A stretch of DNA of 64,000 bases from Streptomyces sp. NBC_01775 (GTDB lineage: Bacteria > Actinomycetota > Actinomycetes > Streptomycetales > Streptomycetaceae), in assembly GCF_035917675.1 (NCBI RefSeq), contig NZ_CP109104.1, positions 6,448,001 to 6,512,000 of the forward strand. The letters are read 5' to 3'. A program made the position numbers and the translations under genes. Shown one piece after another: positions 8,018-19,701 of the stretch; within the stretch, counting starts at the first letter, position 1; each line of letters starts with the position of its first letter. The notes beneath the pieces are model-generated. The model saw only the letters and a program-made list of their open reading frames with translations. It was not told the origin of the DNA and made no database searches.

Positions 8018-8617
8018 ATGCGACTGATCGTGGGAATGACCGGGGCGACGGGGGCGGTCTTCGGAGTACGGCTGCTGGAACTGCTCGCCGAACTGCCCGG
8101 CGTCGAGACCCACCTGGTGCTGAGCCGGTGGGCGCGCACCACCGTCGAGCTGGAGACCGGGCGCTCGGCGCGGGAGGTCGCCGCGCTGGCGGACGTCCTC
8201 CACGGCCCCGAGGACCAGGGCGCCACCATCTCCTCCGGCTCCTTCCGCACCGACGGGATGGTCATCGCTCCGTGCTCCATGAAGACGCTGGCCGGCATCC
8301 GGGCGGGTTACGCGGACGGCCTGGTGGCGCGCGCCGCCGATGTGGTGCTCAAGGAACACCGCCGGCTGGTGCTGGTGCCCCGGGAGACTCCGCTCAGCGA
8401 GATCCATCTGGAGAACATGCTCGCGCTGGCCCGGATGGGCGCCCGCATCGTGCCGCCGATGCCCGCTTTTTACAACCATCCGGCCACCGTCGAGGACATC
8501 GTCGACCACCTCGTGGCCCGCGTCCTCGACCAGTTCGAGCTGCCCGCGCCCGCGGCCAGGCGCTGGGCCGGGCTGCGCTCCGCACACCGGAACGGTCAGG
8601 CCGCGGCGACCCGCTGA
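8018..8617 (+). CDS. vdcB: UbiX-family flavin prenyltransferase (VdcB type)
   Basis: A 199-residue protein from ATG 8018 with GGTGAGGA upstream. It shows the UbiX/Pad1 signature: GMTGATGAVFGVRLLELL (FMN site), APCSMKTLAGIRAGYADGL, RLVLVPRETPLSEIHLENM and MPAFYNHP. The family joins dimethylallyl phosphate to FMN to make prenyl-FMN, the cofactor of UbiD decarboxylases. It is followed by vdcC (99 bp) and vdcD, the same order as the vanillate/hydroxybenzoate decarboxylase operon of Streptomyces and bsdBCD of Bacillus. Confidence 0.92.
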   Translation: MRLIVGMTGATGAVFGVRLLELLAELPGVETHLVLSRWARTTVELETGRSAREVAALADVLHGPEDQGATISSGSFRTDGMVIAPCSMKTLAGIRAGYADGLVARAADVVLKEHRRLVLVPRETPLSEIHLENMLALARMGARIVPPMPAFYNHPATVEDIVDHLVARVLDQFELPAPAARRWAGLRSAHRNGQAAATR

Positions 8618-8715
8618 CGGCAGCCGTCCGCCCGTCCGCCCGTCCGTGCGCGGCTTCGGCCACCCCCCGAAGCCGCACCGCTTCCGCGCCCCTACCGAAC
8701 GAGGAGGAGCCTGCC

Positions 8716-10140
8716 ATGGCTCATGACGATCTGCGTACATTCCTGGACACCCTGGAGAAGGAAGGACAGCTTCTCCGGGTCACCGACGAGGTGCTGCCCG
8801 AACCCGATCTGGCCGCCGCCGCCAACGCGGCGGGACGGATCGGCGAAGGCGCTCCAGCCCTCTACTTCGACCGCGTCAAGGGCTTCGACGACGCCCGGAT
8901 CGCGCTGAACGTGCACGGTTCCTGGCGCAACCACGCGCTGGCGCTCGGCCTGCCCAAGGAGACCTCGACCAAGGAGCAGGTGGAGGAGTTCGCCCGCCGC
9001 TGGGACGCCTTCCCGGTGGCCCCCGAACGGCGCGAGGACGCGCCCTGGCGGGAGAACACCGTGACGGGCGACGACGTCGACCTGTTCGGCATCCTCCCGC
9101 TGTTCCGGCTCAACGACGGTGACGGCGGCTTCTACCTGGACAAGGCCGCCGTGGTCTCCCGTGACCCCGAGGACCCGGAGCACTTCGGCAAGCAGAACCT
9201 CGGCACGTACCGGCTGGAGGTGATCGGCCGCGACCGCCTGGCCATCCAGCCGGTGCCGATGCACGACATCGCACAGCACCTGCGCGGCGCCGAGGAGCGC
9301 GGCGAGGACCTGCCGGTCGCCATCACGCTCGGCAACGACCCGGTGATCCCGATCGTCTCGGGCATGCCGATGGCCTACGACCAGTCCGAGTACGAGATGG
9401 CGGGCGCGCTGCGCGGCACACCGCTGCCGATCGCCACGGCGCCGCACACCGGCATCGACGTGCCGTGGGGCGCCGAGGTGGTCATCGAGGGGGTCATCGA
9501 GTCGCGGGTGCGTCAGATCGAGGGCCCCTTCGGGGAGTTCACCGGGCACTACTCCGGCGGGCGGCGGATGCCGGTGGTCCGTATCGACCGGGTCTCCTAC
9601 CGGACCAGCCCGGTGTTCGAGTCCCTCTACATCGGCATGCCCTGGACCGAGTGCGACTACCTGGTCGGCCCCAACACCTGCGTGCCGCTCCTCAAGCAGC
9701 TCCGGGCGGAATTCCCCGAGGTGCAGGCGGTCAACGCGATGTACACCCACGGACTCCTGGTGATCATCTCCACCCGGAAGCGGTACGGCGGCTTCGCCAA
9801 GGCGGTCGGTATGCGGGCCATGACCACCCCGCACGGTCTCGGATACGTCTCCCAGGTCATCGTGGTGGACGAGGACGTCGACCCCTTCAACCTGCCGCAG
9901 GTGATGTGGGCCCAGTCGGCGAAGGTGAACCCCCGGGAAGACGTGGTCGTCATCCCCAATCTCTCGGTCCTCGAACTGGCTCCCGCCGCGGCCCCGGCGG
10001 GCATCACCAGCAAGATGATCATCGACGCGACAACGCCTGTGCACCCCGACGAGCGCGGCAACTTCAGCACGCCCGCCAAGGATCTGCCGGAGACCGCCGA
10101 GTGGACCAGGCGTCTCCAGTCGTTGCTTGCCGATCGCTGA
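8716..10140 (+). CDS. vdcC: UbiD-family hydroxyarylic acid decarboxylase (VdcC type)
   Basis: A 474-residue protein from ATG 8716, directly behind GAGGAGGAGC. This is the normal length for BsdC/VdcC. It contains UbiD landmarks: YFDRVKGFDDARIALNVHG near the N-terminus, EVIGRDRLAIQP, FGEFTGHYSGG and a prenyl-FMN-binding region at RMPVVRIDRVSYR. Enzymes of this type use prenyl-FMN, supplied here by vdcB, to decarboxylate vanillate, 4-hydroxybenzoate or related acids to the phenol without oxygen. The exact substrate cannot be read from the sequence. Confidence 0.92.
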   Translation: MAHDDLRTFLDTLEKEGQLLRVTDEVLPEPDLAAAANAAGRIGEGAPALYFDRVKGFDDARIALNVHGSWRNHALALGLPKETSTKEQVEEFARRWDAFPVAPERREDAPWRENTVTGDDVDLFGILPLFRLNDGDGGFYLDKAAVVSRDPEDPEHFGKQNLGTYRLEVIGRDRLAIQPVPMHDIAQHLRGAEERGEDLPVAITLGNDPVIPIVSGMPMAYDQSEYEMAGALRGTPLPIATAPHTGIDVPWGAEVVIEGVIESRVRQIEGPFGEFTGHYSGGRRMPVVRIDRVSYRTSPVFESLYIGMPWTECDYLVGPNTCVPLLKQLRAEFPEVQAVNAMYTHGLLVIISTRKRYGGFAKAVGMRAMTTPHGLGYVSQVIVVDEDVDPFNLPQVMWAQSAKVNPREDVVVIPNLSVLELAPAAAPAGITSKMIIDATTPVHPDERGNFSTPAKDLPETAEWTRRLQSLLADR

Positions 10141-10221
10141 AGCGGACCACCACGACCTCACGACCCCACGACCCCACGACAACATCCGAGAACCGCCCCG
10201 GCCGAGAAGCAGAGGTATCCC

Positions 10222-10458
10222 GTGAATCCCGAGATCTGTCCACGCTGTGCGTTCGAAACCCTCGACACCCTGGCGACCTCCCCCGTCCCGGATGTCTGGG
10301 AGGTGCTCCAGTGCCGGCAGTGCCTCTACACCTTCCGCACCACCGAGCCGGTCCGGCGCATCCACCGGGAGCACTACCCCGAGACCTTCCGGATGACCGC
10401 GCAGGACATCGCGGAGGCCGTCGAAGTGCCGGCGGTGCCGCCGCTCGTCCCCCGTTGA
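10222..10458 (+). CDS. vdcD: Small D subunit of hydroxyarylic acid decarboxylase
   Basis: A 78-residue protein from GTG 10222 with AGAGG upstream. Two CxxC pairs (CPRC near residue 6 and CRQC near 36) make a small zinc- or iron-binding fold, as in BsdD/VdcD. Co-conservation and order (B-C-D) show it belongs to the decarboxylase. Its precise role in the family is not settled, but it is needed for full activity in several described systems. Confidence 0.9.
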   Translation: MNPEICPRCAFETLDTLATSPVPDVWEVLQCRQCLYTFRTTEPVRRIHREHYPETFRMTAQDIAEAVEVPAVPPLVPR

Positions 10459-10481
10459 ACCGGTGACCGTTTGACCCATGC

Positions 10482-10570
10482 CGGCGACCAGCGACCGGCG
10501 ACCGATAACCGGCGACCGGTGCCGGCAGTCGGTGACCGGTGCCGGCCGTCGGCGACCGGCGACCGGCGAC
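10482..10570. repeat. Imperfect tandem array of GACCGGC-type units
   Basis: About 90 bp consist almost entirely of GCGACCGGC / GTGACCGGTGCCGGC variants with 7-9-bp periodicity, directly after vdcD. It contains no reading frame of merit. It could fold in mRNA, but it looks like simple-sequence expansion comparable to the octamers at 3211 and 4141. Confidence 0.75.
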
Positions 10571-10604
10571 GGACCGGGTGGGCGAGAACAGGCCGGAATC
10601 CGTC

Positions 10605-10642
10605 AGCCCCCGGACTGCCCGACGGCACGTCTTCCGGGGGCT
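10605..10642 (-). terminator. Hairpin after ABM monooxygenase gene
   Basis: AGCCCCCGGA (10605-10614) pairs perfectly with TCCGGGGGCT (10633-10642) across an 18-base loop, just past the stop at 10656. It could serve both the vdc operon and the convergent ABM gene. Confidence 0.5.
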
Positions 10643-10655
10643 TCGGCGTGTGCGG

Positions 10656-10982
10656 TCACAGCTGTCCGGCTTCCGGCCTGCCGGCGGGCAGCGGGGACAG
10701 CCGGAGGACCTCCGCCGGGGCCAGCAGCCGGGAGTCGACCGCGGCGTGCAGCTCCTTCAGCGCGTCGCCACCACCGTGCTCGTCCAGGTGCCCCTCCGTG
10801 GACCACTTCTCGACGAGCACCAAGCGGCCGTCCGTCTCGTGCAGGGCGTACAGCTCGCAGCCCGGCTCCTCGTGCACCCGCTCGGCGGCCGTACGCAGCG
10901 CGCTCCGTACCAGGTCATGCGCCTCGGGACGCGGGCGGAAGCTGGCGACGACGACCACCGGGGACTGTGCGGAGGTGCTCAT
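10656..10982 (-). CDS. Antibiotic-biosynthesis-monooxygenase (ABM) domain protein
   Basis: A 108-residue protein from ATG 10982. It is a single ABM/YgiN-like ferredoxin fold: VVVVASFRPRPEAHDLVRSA, VHEEPGCELYALHE, LVLVEKWSTEGHLDEH. Members are cofactor-free quinol monooxygenases or heme-degrading relatives. The conserved W and the E-x-W region support a quinol-oxygenase type. It is placed convergent to vdcBCD, whose product would be a phenol. A detoxifying link is possible, but unsupported beyond proximity. Confidence 0.8.
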   Translation of the reverse strand: MSTSAQSPVVVVASFRPRPEAHDLVRSALRTAAERVHEEPGCELYALHETDGRLVLVEKWSTEGHLDEHGGGDALKELHAAVDSRLLAPAEVLRLSPLPAGRPEAGQL

Positions 10983-11074
10983 TCGACTCTCTGCTGCAAA
11001 AGGCCGACGACGTCGTGAAGAGCCCCGTCAAGCAGGTGCTGCGCGACGGGAGAAGGGCGGCGGACGTCCCGTTG

Positions 11075-11887
11075 TCACCGTGCCTCTCGATGACGTACGG
11101 GACGACGCCGCCGGTGCCGGGCGGGCCGTCGCGCGGGCGCTGACGAACGCCGCCCCCGGCACGGTCGTCGCGTCCGACGCGGTGACGGACGAGGACATCG
11201 CCCTGATCCATCAGGGCCTGGAACAGGCGTGGGCCGCGGGCCGCGAGGTCGTCGTCCGCTGCGCCGCGCCGCTGGGCCCGCTGCGCCGCGGCCCTCAGCC
11301 CGGGGCTGCTGCCGACGCCGCTCACCCGTCCGCCCGGCCCGGTGCTGGTGGTCTGCGGCTCCCACACCTCGGGCGCAACGGCCCAACTCGCCGCGCTGGA
11401 GCGGGAACACGGCATCCGCCCCGTCGTCCTCGCCACCCCGGCGGCGCTCGCCGACCCGGCCACGGCGGGCAGCGAGCTGGTGGCGCGTGCGCGCGACCAG
11501 CTGCGCCGGCACGGCGTCGCCGTCCTCGCCGGCGAGCGGCAACGCCGGGCGCAGGACAACACGCTCGACCACGGGGAGCGCGTGATGACCGCGCTGATGG
11601 CGGCGGTGCGGGAGCTGTCGGGCGAGGTCGCCGCCGTGATCGCCAAGGGCGGCATCACCTCGGCCGAAACCGCCAGGACAGGACTGGGATCCGCCGCGGC
11701 ACGCGTACGCGGGCAACTGCTCGCCGGGATCAGCGTCTGGGACCTGACCAGGCTCGATGGCGCCGAGCCGGTTCCGTACGTCGTGGTGCCCGGCAATGTG
11801 GGTGACGAAGGGACGCTGGTGGAGGCGGTGCGCCGGCTGGGGGTCGAGGCCGCTTCCTGTACGGCGGGGCGGCCGAGCGCCTTGTAG
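11075..11887 (+). pseudogene. Remnant of four-carbon acid sugar kinase (DUF1537)
   Basis: The part from about 11345 to TAG 11887 is a clear DUF1537 C-terminal domain: VLVVCGSHTSGATAQLAALE, VIAKGGITSAETA, VRGQLLAGISVWDLTRLDG. The end of the N-terminal domain (VVASDAVTDEDIALIHQGL, WAAGREVVVRCAAPL) lies upstream in another frame, so a frameshift falls at about 11275-11295. Most of the N-terminal substrate domain is missing and no start is evident. The family phosphorylates erythronate- or threonate-type acids. Here it is non-functional debris, cut off close to the start of the divergent ABM gene. Confidence 0.75.
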
Positions 11888-11955
11888 CCGCCAGCGGCCC
11901 GCGTGCGGATGTGAACCGGTCGGTGGTCGCGGACGTATTGAAGTGCGTTCCAAGC

Positions 11956-11996
11956 ACGGGTCTGGACCTGACCATTGACCAATTGGTCCAGTCCCA
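11956..11996 (+). promoter_or_regulatory. Chitinase promoter direct repeats / DasR-like site
   Basis: GGGTCTGGACCT (11958-11969) and TGGTCCAGTCCC (11984-11995) are 9/12 and 10/12 matches to the 12-bp direct repeat TGGTCCAGACCT known from Streptomyces chitinase promoters. GGTCTGGACC also resembles the DasR box core GGTCTAGACC. Between them lie TTGACC (11975-11980), a good -35 box, and the palindrome GACCAATTGGTC (11978-11989). This predicts chitin/GlcNAc induction and glucose repression. Confidence 0.65.
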
Positions 11997-12057
11997 TTCC
12001 TCCCCCGGAATGCACGACCAGCAACACGACCCCCCGCATCCCACACGCGAGGTGACC

Positions 12058-13332
<1,275 letters not shown>

Positions 13333-13371
13333 CACATCGGTAGGACCGAAGCTCGGCGCGGCACACCGCGC

Positions 13372-13406
13372 GTGAGGCCCCGCGGCACCATGCCGCGGGG
13401 CCTCAC
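13372..13406 (+). terminator. Strong hairpin after chitinase
   Basis: GTGAGGCCCCGCGGCA and TGCCGCGGGGCCTCAC form a perfect 16-bp stem around a 3-base loop (CCA), 40 bp after the chitinase stop. Confidence 0.9.
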
Positions 13407-13483
13407 CCGTGTCCGCCCCCGCCGGCACCCGGACGGATCAGCTCCCCGTGCCGTGCGTGATCTTCCGTGCACAGAATGACGTC

Positions 13484-13678
13484 ATGTCTGAGCATCGGGA
13501 ACGGGGTACGAAGGCGGCGACGAGGACCGCCGCCGCCTTGAGACGGCCCTCGCGGCAGGGCGGACCGGAGGATACCGCGCGCCCGGCGGCGCGACCTGAT
13601 GGCACATCGCGCGATGCCACCCGACAGCACGCTCAACGTCCCGACCGAGGCTGTACGACCCCAGGGAATTCCTCATGA
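13484..13678 (+). CDS. Small basic protein coupled to gas-vesicle-associated gene (possible GvpO remnant)
   Basis: A 64-codon frame from ATG 13484 (MSEHRERGTKAATRTAAALRR...) whose stop overlaps the next start in ATGA at 13675-13678, an arrangement typical of translational coupling. It is rich in Arg, Ala and Pro and has no hydrophobic core. GvpO proteins of Streptomyces begin with similar charged disordered stretches and often precede the next gene's family. A deletion that left only the GvpO N-terminus is possible but unproved. There is little to distinguish it from a chance frame except the overlap. Confidence 0.35.
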   Translation: MSEHRERGTKAATRTAAALRRPSRQGGPEDTARPAARPDGTSRDATRQHAQRPDRGCTTPGNSS

Positions 13679-14325
13679 CTGACAGTTGCAGGACAGCGGT
13701 TCTCGTCGCTGTCGCCGGCGGCTACTTTCTGGGCCGCACGAAGAAGGCGAAGCTGGCCCTGACCCTCGGCTCGGTGCTGGCGGGACGCCGCCTGGGCCTG
13801 GACCCGCAGGAACTGGTCAACAAGGGCATCCAGAAGCTCACCGAGACCCCGCAATTCGAGCATTTGGCCGACCAGGTCAAGGACGAGCTGAGCACCGCGC
13901 TGCGCACGGCCGTCAGCTCGGTCAGCAATCGCGGTATCGAATCCCTGACCGGATCGCTTCGCGACCGTACGGGCCGCCTCGGCGCCTCGGGACAGGCGCA
14001 GGACGAGCCGGAGGAGGACGGGACAGGAGAGGAGGACGAGACCGGAGGGGAGGCGGAGAGCGGAGGGGAGGCGGAGAGCGGGCAGAAGCACTCAGGCGAG
14101 AAGCCCGCTGAGACAAGCGGCGGCGGCTCCCGGCAGAAGCCGGCCGGCCGGAGCTCATCCGGCGGGAAGACAGCCTCCAGCAGCGCACGGCCCTCCAGCG
14201 GTAAGCGGTCCTCCACCAGCACGCGGTCCTCCAGCAATACGCGCTCCTCCAGCCGGAGCGGCACGTCGTCCACGGGCAAGAAGACCGCCGGCAGCTCGGG
14301 TCGGGGAGGCACGCGCCATGGCTGA
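13675..14325 (+). CDS. Gas-vesicle-cluster-associated protein with Ser/Arg-rich tail
   Basis: A 216-residue protein from ATG 13675. The ordered part (1-110) contains VAVAGGYFLGRTKKAKLAL, LAGRRLGLDPQELV and a helical region. This pattern is often mislabelled DNA primase and is found in Streptomyces gas vesicle clusters. Residues 120-216 are low-complexity: an acidic EEDETGGEAESGG stretch, then Ser/Arg/Lys repeats. It overlaps the next gene by 8 bp. Here no gvpA, F, G, J, K, L or S genes flank it, so the pair is an orphan part of such a cluster. Confidence 0.7.
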   Translation: MTDSCRTAVLVAVAGGYFLGRTKKAKLALTLGSVLAGRRLGLDPQELVNKGIQKLTETPQFEHLADQVKDELSTALRTAVSSVSNRGIESLTGSLRDRTGRLGASGQAQDEPEEDGTGEEDETGGEAESGGEAESGQKHSGEKPAETSGGGSRQKPAGRSSSGGKTASSSARPSSGKRSSTSTRSSSNTRSSSRSGTSSTGKKTAGSSGRGGTRHG

Positions 14326-15292
14326 GCAGCGCAAGAGCACGGACGACGGCAGCTCGCCCCTGGACCAGTTGCGCGAGGAAATCCTGAAGTATCTGAGCGC
14401 CGCGGGCCAGCGCGCCGTCGGAAAGGTCACCGACAAGCTCACGAACCTCGCCGACCCGTCCAAGCTGCTGCCGGGCGGCGAGGACGGGGGCGGCCTCGCC
14501 GGTACGGCTTCCCGCGTGGCCCAGGGGGAGAACCCGGCCAAGGCGTTCGTCAAGGAGAAGGCGAAGGGTGCCAAGGACAAGGCCGTCGGCGCGGCCAAGG
14601 AGGCCGTCGGCGCCGAGGGCGGCAGCAAGCCGGGTGACCTCAAGGCCATCAACATCATCGAGCACGTCGACATCGGCCGCCCGCTGAGCGTCGTCTACAA
14701 CCACTTCACGCAGTTCGAGGACTTCGGCAGCTTCATGAACGGCGTCAGCAGCGTGTCGGTGGACGAGGAGGACGAGACCAAGTCCACGTGGAAGGTGCGC
14801 GTCTGGCCCTCGACGCGCAGCTGGGAGGCCACCGTCTCGGAACAGATCCCTGACGAGCGGATCGTGTGGTCGTCGGAGGGCTCGAAAGGCACCACGAACG
14901 GCGCGGTCAGCTTCCACTGGCTCGACGAGAACCTCACACGGGTCGCGGTCGTCGTCGAGTACTACCCGTCGGGGTTCGTCGAGAAGACCGGCAACATCTG
15001 GCGCGCCCAGGGCAGGCGGCTGCGCCTGGACCTCAAGCACTTCCAGCGCTACGTCACGCTCCAGTCCGAGGAGGCCGAAGGCTGGCGCGGCGAGATCCGC
15101 GACGGCGAGATCGTCCGCAGCCACGACGAGGTCGTGCAGCAGGAGGAAGAGGAGCGGGAGGGCCAGGACGGCGAGGAGGAGGGCGTCGGCGAGGAGGAAG
15201 ACTTCGACGGCGACGAGGAGGAGAGCGGCGAGGAGGGGGACGAGGAGGACGGCACCGAAGAGGGCGAAGAGGACGAGGAAGACCGGCGGTAG
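14318..15292 (+). CDS. SRPBCC/START-fold protein with acidic tail (gas-vesicle-associated)
   Basis: A 324-residue protein from ATG 14318, inside the upstream gene's 3' end. Residues 1-105 are helical and lysine-rich. Residues about 108-255 form an SRPBCC domain (NIIEHVDIGRPLSVVYNHFT, FEDFGSFM, SWEATVSEQIPDERIVWSS, VVVEYYPSGFVEK). Residues 275-324 are nearly all Glu, Asp and Gly. SRPBCC domains bind hydrophobic ligands. In Streptomyces this exact pair accompanies gas vesicle genes, where its role is undefined. The opposite charges of the two partners' tails hint at direct interaction. Confidence 0.75.
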   Translation: MAEQRKSTDDGSSPLDQLREEILKYLSAAGQRAVGKVTDKLTNLADPSKLLPGGEDGGGLAGTASRVAQGENPAKAFVKEKAKGAKDKAVGAAKEAVGAEGGSKPGDLKAINIIEHVDIGRPLSVVYNHFTQFEDFGSFMNGVSSVSVDEEDETKSTWKVRVWPSTRSWEATVSEQIPDERIVWSSEGSKGTTNGAVSFHWLDENLTRVAVVVEYYPSGFVEKTGNIWRAQGRRLRLDLKHFQRYVTLQSEEAEGWRGEIRDGEIVRSHDEVVQQEEEEREGQDGEEEGVGEEEDFDGDEEESGEEGDEEDGTEEGEEDEEDRR

Positions 15293-15431
15293 GGCGGCGG
15301 GCCGACGGCGCCCTGGAATGGCAGCGGCCTTCGCCCTGCCCGAGGCGCGGCGGAACGGGTGAGCTCCGACTGGGCCGGCCGCTGTCCTCGGCGCCGACGG
15401 GTACGGACCGACGCCGCAGCTGAGGCGCTTG

Positions 15432-15614
15432 TCAGGAAGAGCCGGACGCGATGAGTCCGGTGAGTACCTGACGCATCGCCCGCTCGAACAGGGCCTGTGG
15501 GTCCTGTGCGGGGTCCGCTTCGGTGTGCTCGGCCATGGCAGCCGCGACATGCGGATGCTCCCGTCGGGCGACTGCTTCGCCCAGATAGGCGGCCTGCGCC
15601 GCCTGGCGGCTCCC
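15432..15614 (-). pseudogene. C-terminal remnant of a TetR regulator
   Basis: Minus-strand translation from about 15614 to TGA 15432 reads QAAQAAYLGEAVARREHPHV, AAAMAEHTEADP, ALFERAMRQVLTGLIASG. This is the ligand-domain tail of a TetR protein (HPHVAAA and ALFERA...LTGLI are typical). A stop precedes it in frame and no HTH is present. The rest of the 15293-15743 gap holds only the AT-richer leader of the acyl-CoA ligase gene. Confidence 0.6.
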
Positions 15615-15743
15615 TGCTCAATCACAATTGTCGAGCATCACAAAAGAGAGAGGTTCGCTGTCGGGGTCCCGGACGCCGACGGCGACGCCGCGGCCGTGAG
15701 CGGCACCACGCGGAAGCTGGCTGTAAAGGAGCCGTCTGTAGGT

Positions 15744-17228
15744 ATGTCCGAGAACCTGACACAGCGTCTGGCTGAGTACGTCCATGACCAGGGGTGGAGC
15801 AACCGAACCGCCTTCCTGGCAGACGACGACGCCTGGACGTTCGAGCAAGTCTTCGACGGTGCGGCGCGGGTCGCGAGCGGGTACCGGTCCGCGGGTCTGC
15901 ACCGTGGGGACCGGGTCCTGCTGGCACTGCCCGACGGCATCGAGATGGTCTGGTGCTTACTCGGGGCCTGGCAGGCCGGATTCGTCGCGGTGCCGGTCAA
16001 CGTGCAGATGAGCCGGGAGGACCTGACGCGGGACGTTGCCACGGCCGAGCCGGCCCTGGTCGTGGTCGACCCGGACACCGCCGGATGGCTCGACACCGCG
16101 GGGCCGGCCCCGGCCACCGGAGTCGAACCGCTGCTCGCGGGGGAGCCGGAGACCCGGTTCTCCGACGGCGGGGATGCGCCGGCGCTCGCCGTCTTCACAT
16201 CCGGCACCACGGGCCCGCCGAAGCTGTGCTTTTTCCTCCATCGCAACTTCGCTGACGTGCGGGGCCCGAAGACCACCGGGCCAGGGACTGTCGGGCTGTC
16301 GGTGTCGCGGATGTATTTCCTGGGCGGGCTGAGCGCCCAGCTGTTCACCACGCTGGAAACCGGGCAGACCGCCGTGCTCTCCCGTCCGCGTGCGACCCCG
16401 GCCGCGGCGGTCGAGCTGATGCGCCGCCACCAGGTCACGACCTTGTTCGCGCAGCCGAGCTTCCTGGCGCGGCTGCTGCTTGAGCCCGGTCACGAAGAGG
16501 TTCTCGGACGACTTCGGCAGGTGACGTGCGCGGGGGAGGTGCTCTCCGCACGGATGCGCGAGAAGTTGGTGCCGATCCTCGGGGAGCGGCTGGTCAACGG
16601 CTATGGCGCGACCGAGATCGGCGGCATCGCCATCGGCCGGCCGGCCGCGTACGGCTCGCCCTCGGCGGTCGGGCCGCCGTTCGACGGCAGGTCGGTGCGC
16701 GTCCTCGACGCTGACGGGGACACGCTGCCCGTGGGCGGGCGGGGTGAGTTGCGCATACGCGTGCCCTTCGCCACTCGCGGCGTCGCCCGGGGCAGCCTCG
16801 GTCCCCGTCAGCTGACCGATGTCTGGTGGCCGACCGGAGATTTGGCGTCGATTGACGAGGACGGGGTCGTGCACGTGCACGGGCGGCTCGACGACGTCGA
16901 GGTGATCGGCGGGCAGAACGTGGTGCCGGGCGAGATCGAGCAGCTCCTCGAGAGCCACCCGCGCGTGCTGGAGGCGGCGGTCAGCGCGGTGCGCCGTCCG
17001 GCGGGGGACACGAGCCTGCGCGCCTATGTGGTGGGTGCCCCCGCGGCCGGGTCCGGTGAGAGTGCGGACACCGATGCCCTGGCCGCCGAGCTGGTCGACC
17101 TCGCCCGGTCCCACCTGTCCTGGTACAAGGTCCCGAACGACGTCGTATGGCTGGACGCGTTGCCCCGGAACGGGAACGGCAAGATCCTGCGCAGGCAACT
17201 CCGCGCGGACGGCCATCAGTTCGTCTGA
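15744..17228 (+). CDS. Acyl-CoA ligase, benzoate-CoA ligase-like; contains a TTA codon
   Basis: A 494-residue ANL-superfamily enzyme from ATG 15744; AAAGGAG lies 13 bases upstream. The P-loop is FTSGTTGPPK (about 152-161), the A5 motif is GYGATEIGG, the A7 motif is WPTGDLASIDEDG, and the C-terminal catalytic lysine motif is RNGNGKILRRQL. The enzyme adenylates a carboxylic acid and transfers it to CoA. The compact size and A5 region resemble benzoate/aryl-CoA ligases, but the substrate is uncertain. Leu72 is encoded by TTA (15957-15959), the rare codon read by bldA tRNA in Streptomyces, so expression may be tied to development. It is convergent with dgdA. Confidence 0.88.
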   Translation: MSENLTQRLAEYVHDQGWSNRTAFLADDDAWTFEQVFDGAARVASGYRSAGLHRGDRVLLALPDGIEMVWCLLGAWQAGFVAVPVNVQMSREDLTRDVATAEPALVVVDPDTAGWLDTAGPAPATGVEPLLAGEPETRFSDGGDAPALAVFTSGTTGPPKLCFFLHRNFADVRGPKTTGPGTVGLSVSRMYFLGGLSAQLFTTLETGQTAVLSRPRATPAAAVELMRRHQVTTLFAQPSFLARLLLEPGHEEVLGRLRQVTCAGEVLSARMREKLVPILGERLVNGYGATEIGGIAIGRPAAYGSPSAVGPPFDGRSVRVLDADGDTLPVGGRGELRIRVPFATRGVARGSLGPRQLTDVWWPTGDLASIDEDGVVHVHGRLDDVEVIGGQNVVPGEIEQLLESHPRVLEAAVSAVRRPAGDTSLRAYVVGAPAAGSGESADTDALAAELVDLARSHLSWYKVPNDVVWLDALPRNGNGKILRRQLRADGHQFV

Positions 17229-17290
17229 GGGCAGGCTGTGTCCGCAGGACGGGACGGGGAAGCCCGGCCATGCGGCACATGCACCGCGGT

Positions 17291-17325
17291 GGGCGGCCCA
17301 GCCACCCTGGCCGGCTGGGCCGCCC
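17291..17325. terminator. Bidirectional hairpin between ligase and dgdA
   Basis: GGGCGGCCCAGCC (17291-17303) pairs perfectly with GGCTGGGCCGCCC (17313-17325) across 9 bases, in the 131-bp gap between convergent stop codons. Confidence 0.8.
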
Positions 17326-17359
17326 TGCTCCGCCGCCGCGGGCAGCCCTGGGCCCTCGG

Positions 17360-19697
<2,338 letters not shown>

Positions 19698-19701
<4 letters not shown>

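Noticed and set aside
13484..13678. Confident assignment as gvpO
   Set aside because: Only the charged N-terminal character and ATGA overlap fit; the conserved GvpO core is absent, so it is listed as a low-confidence small gene without a symbol.
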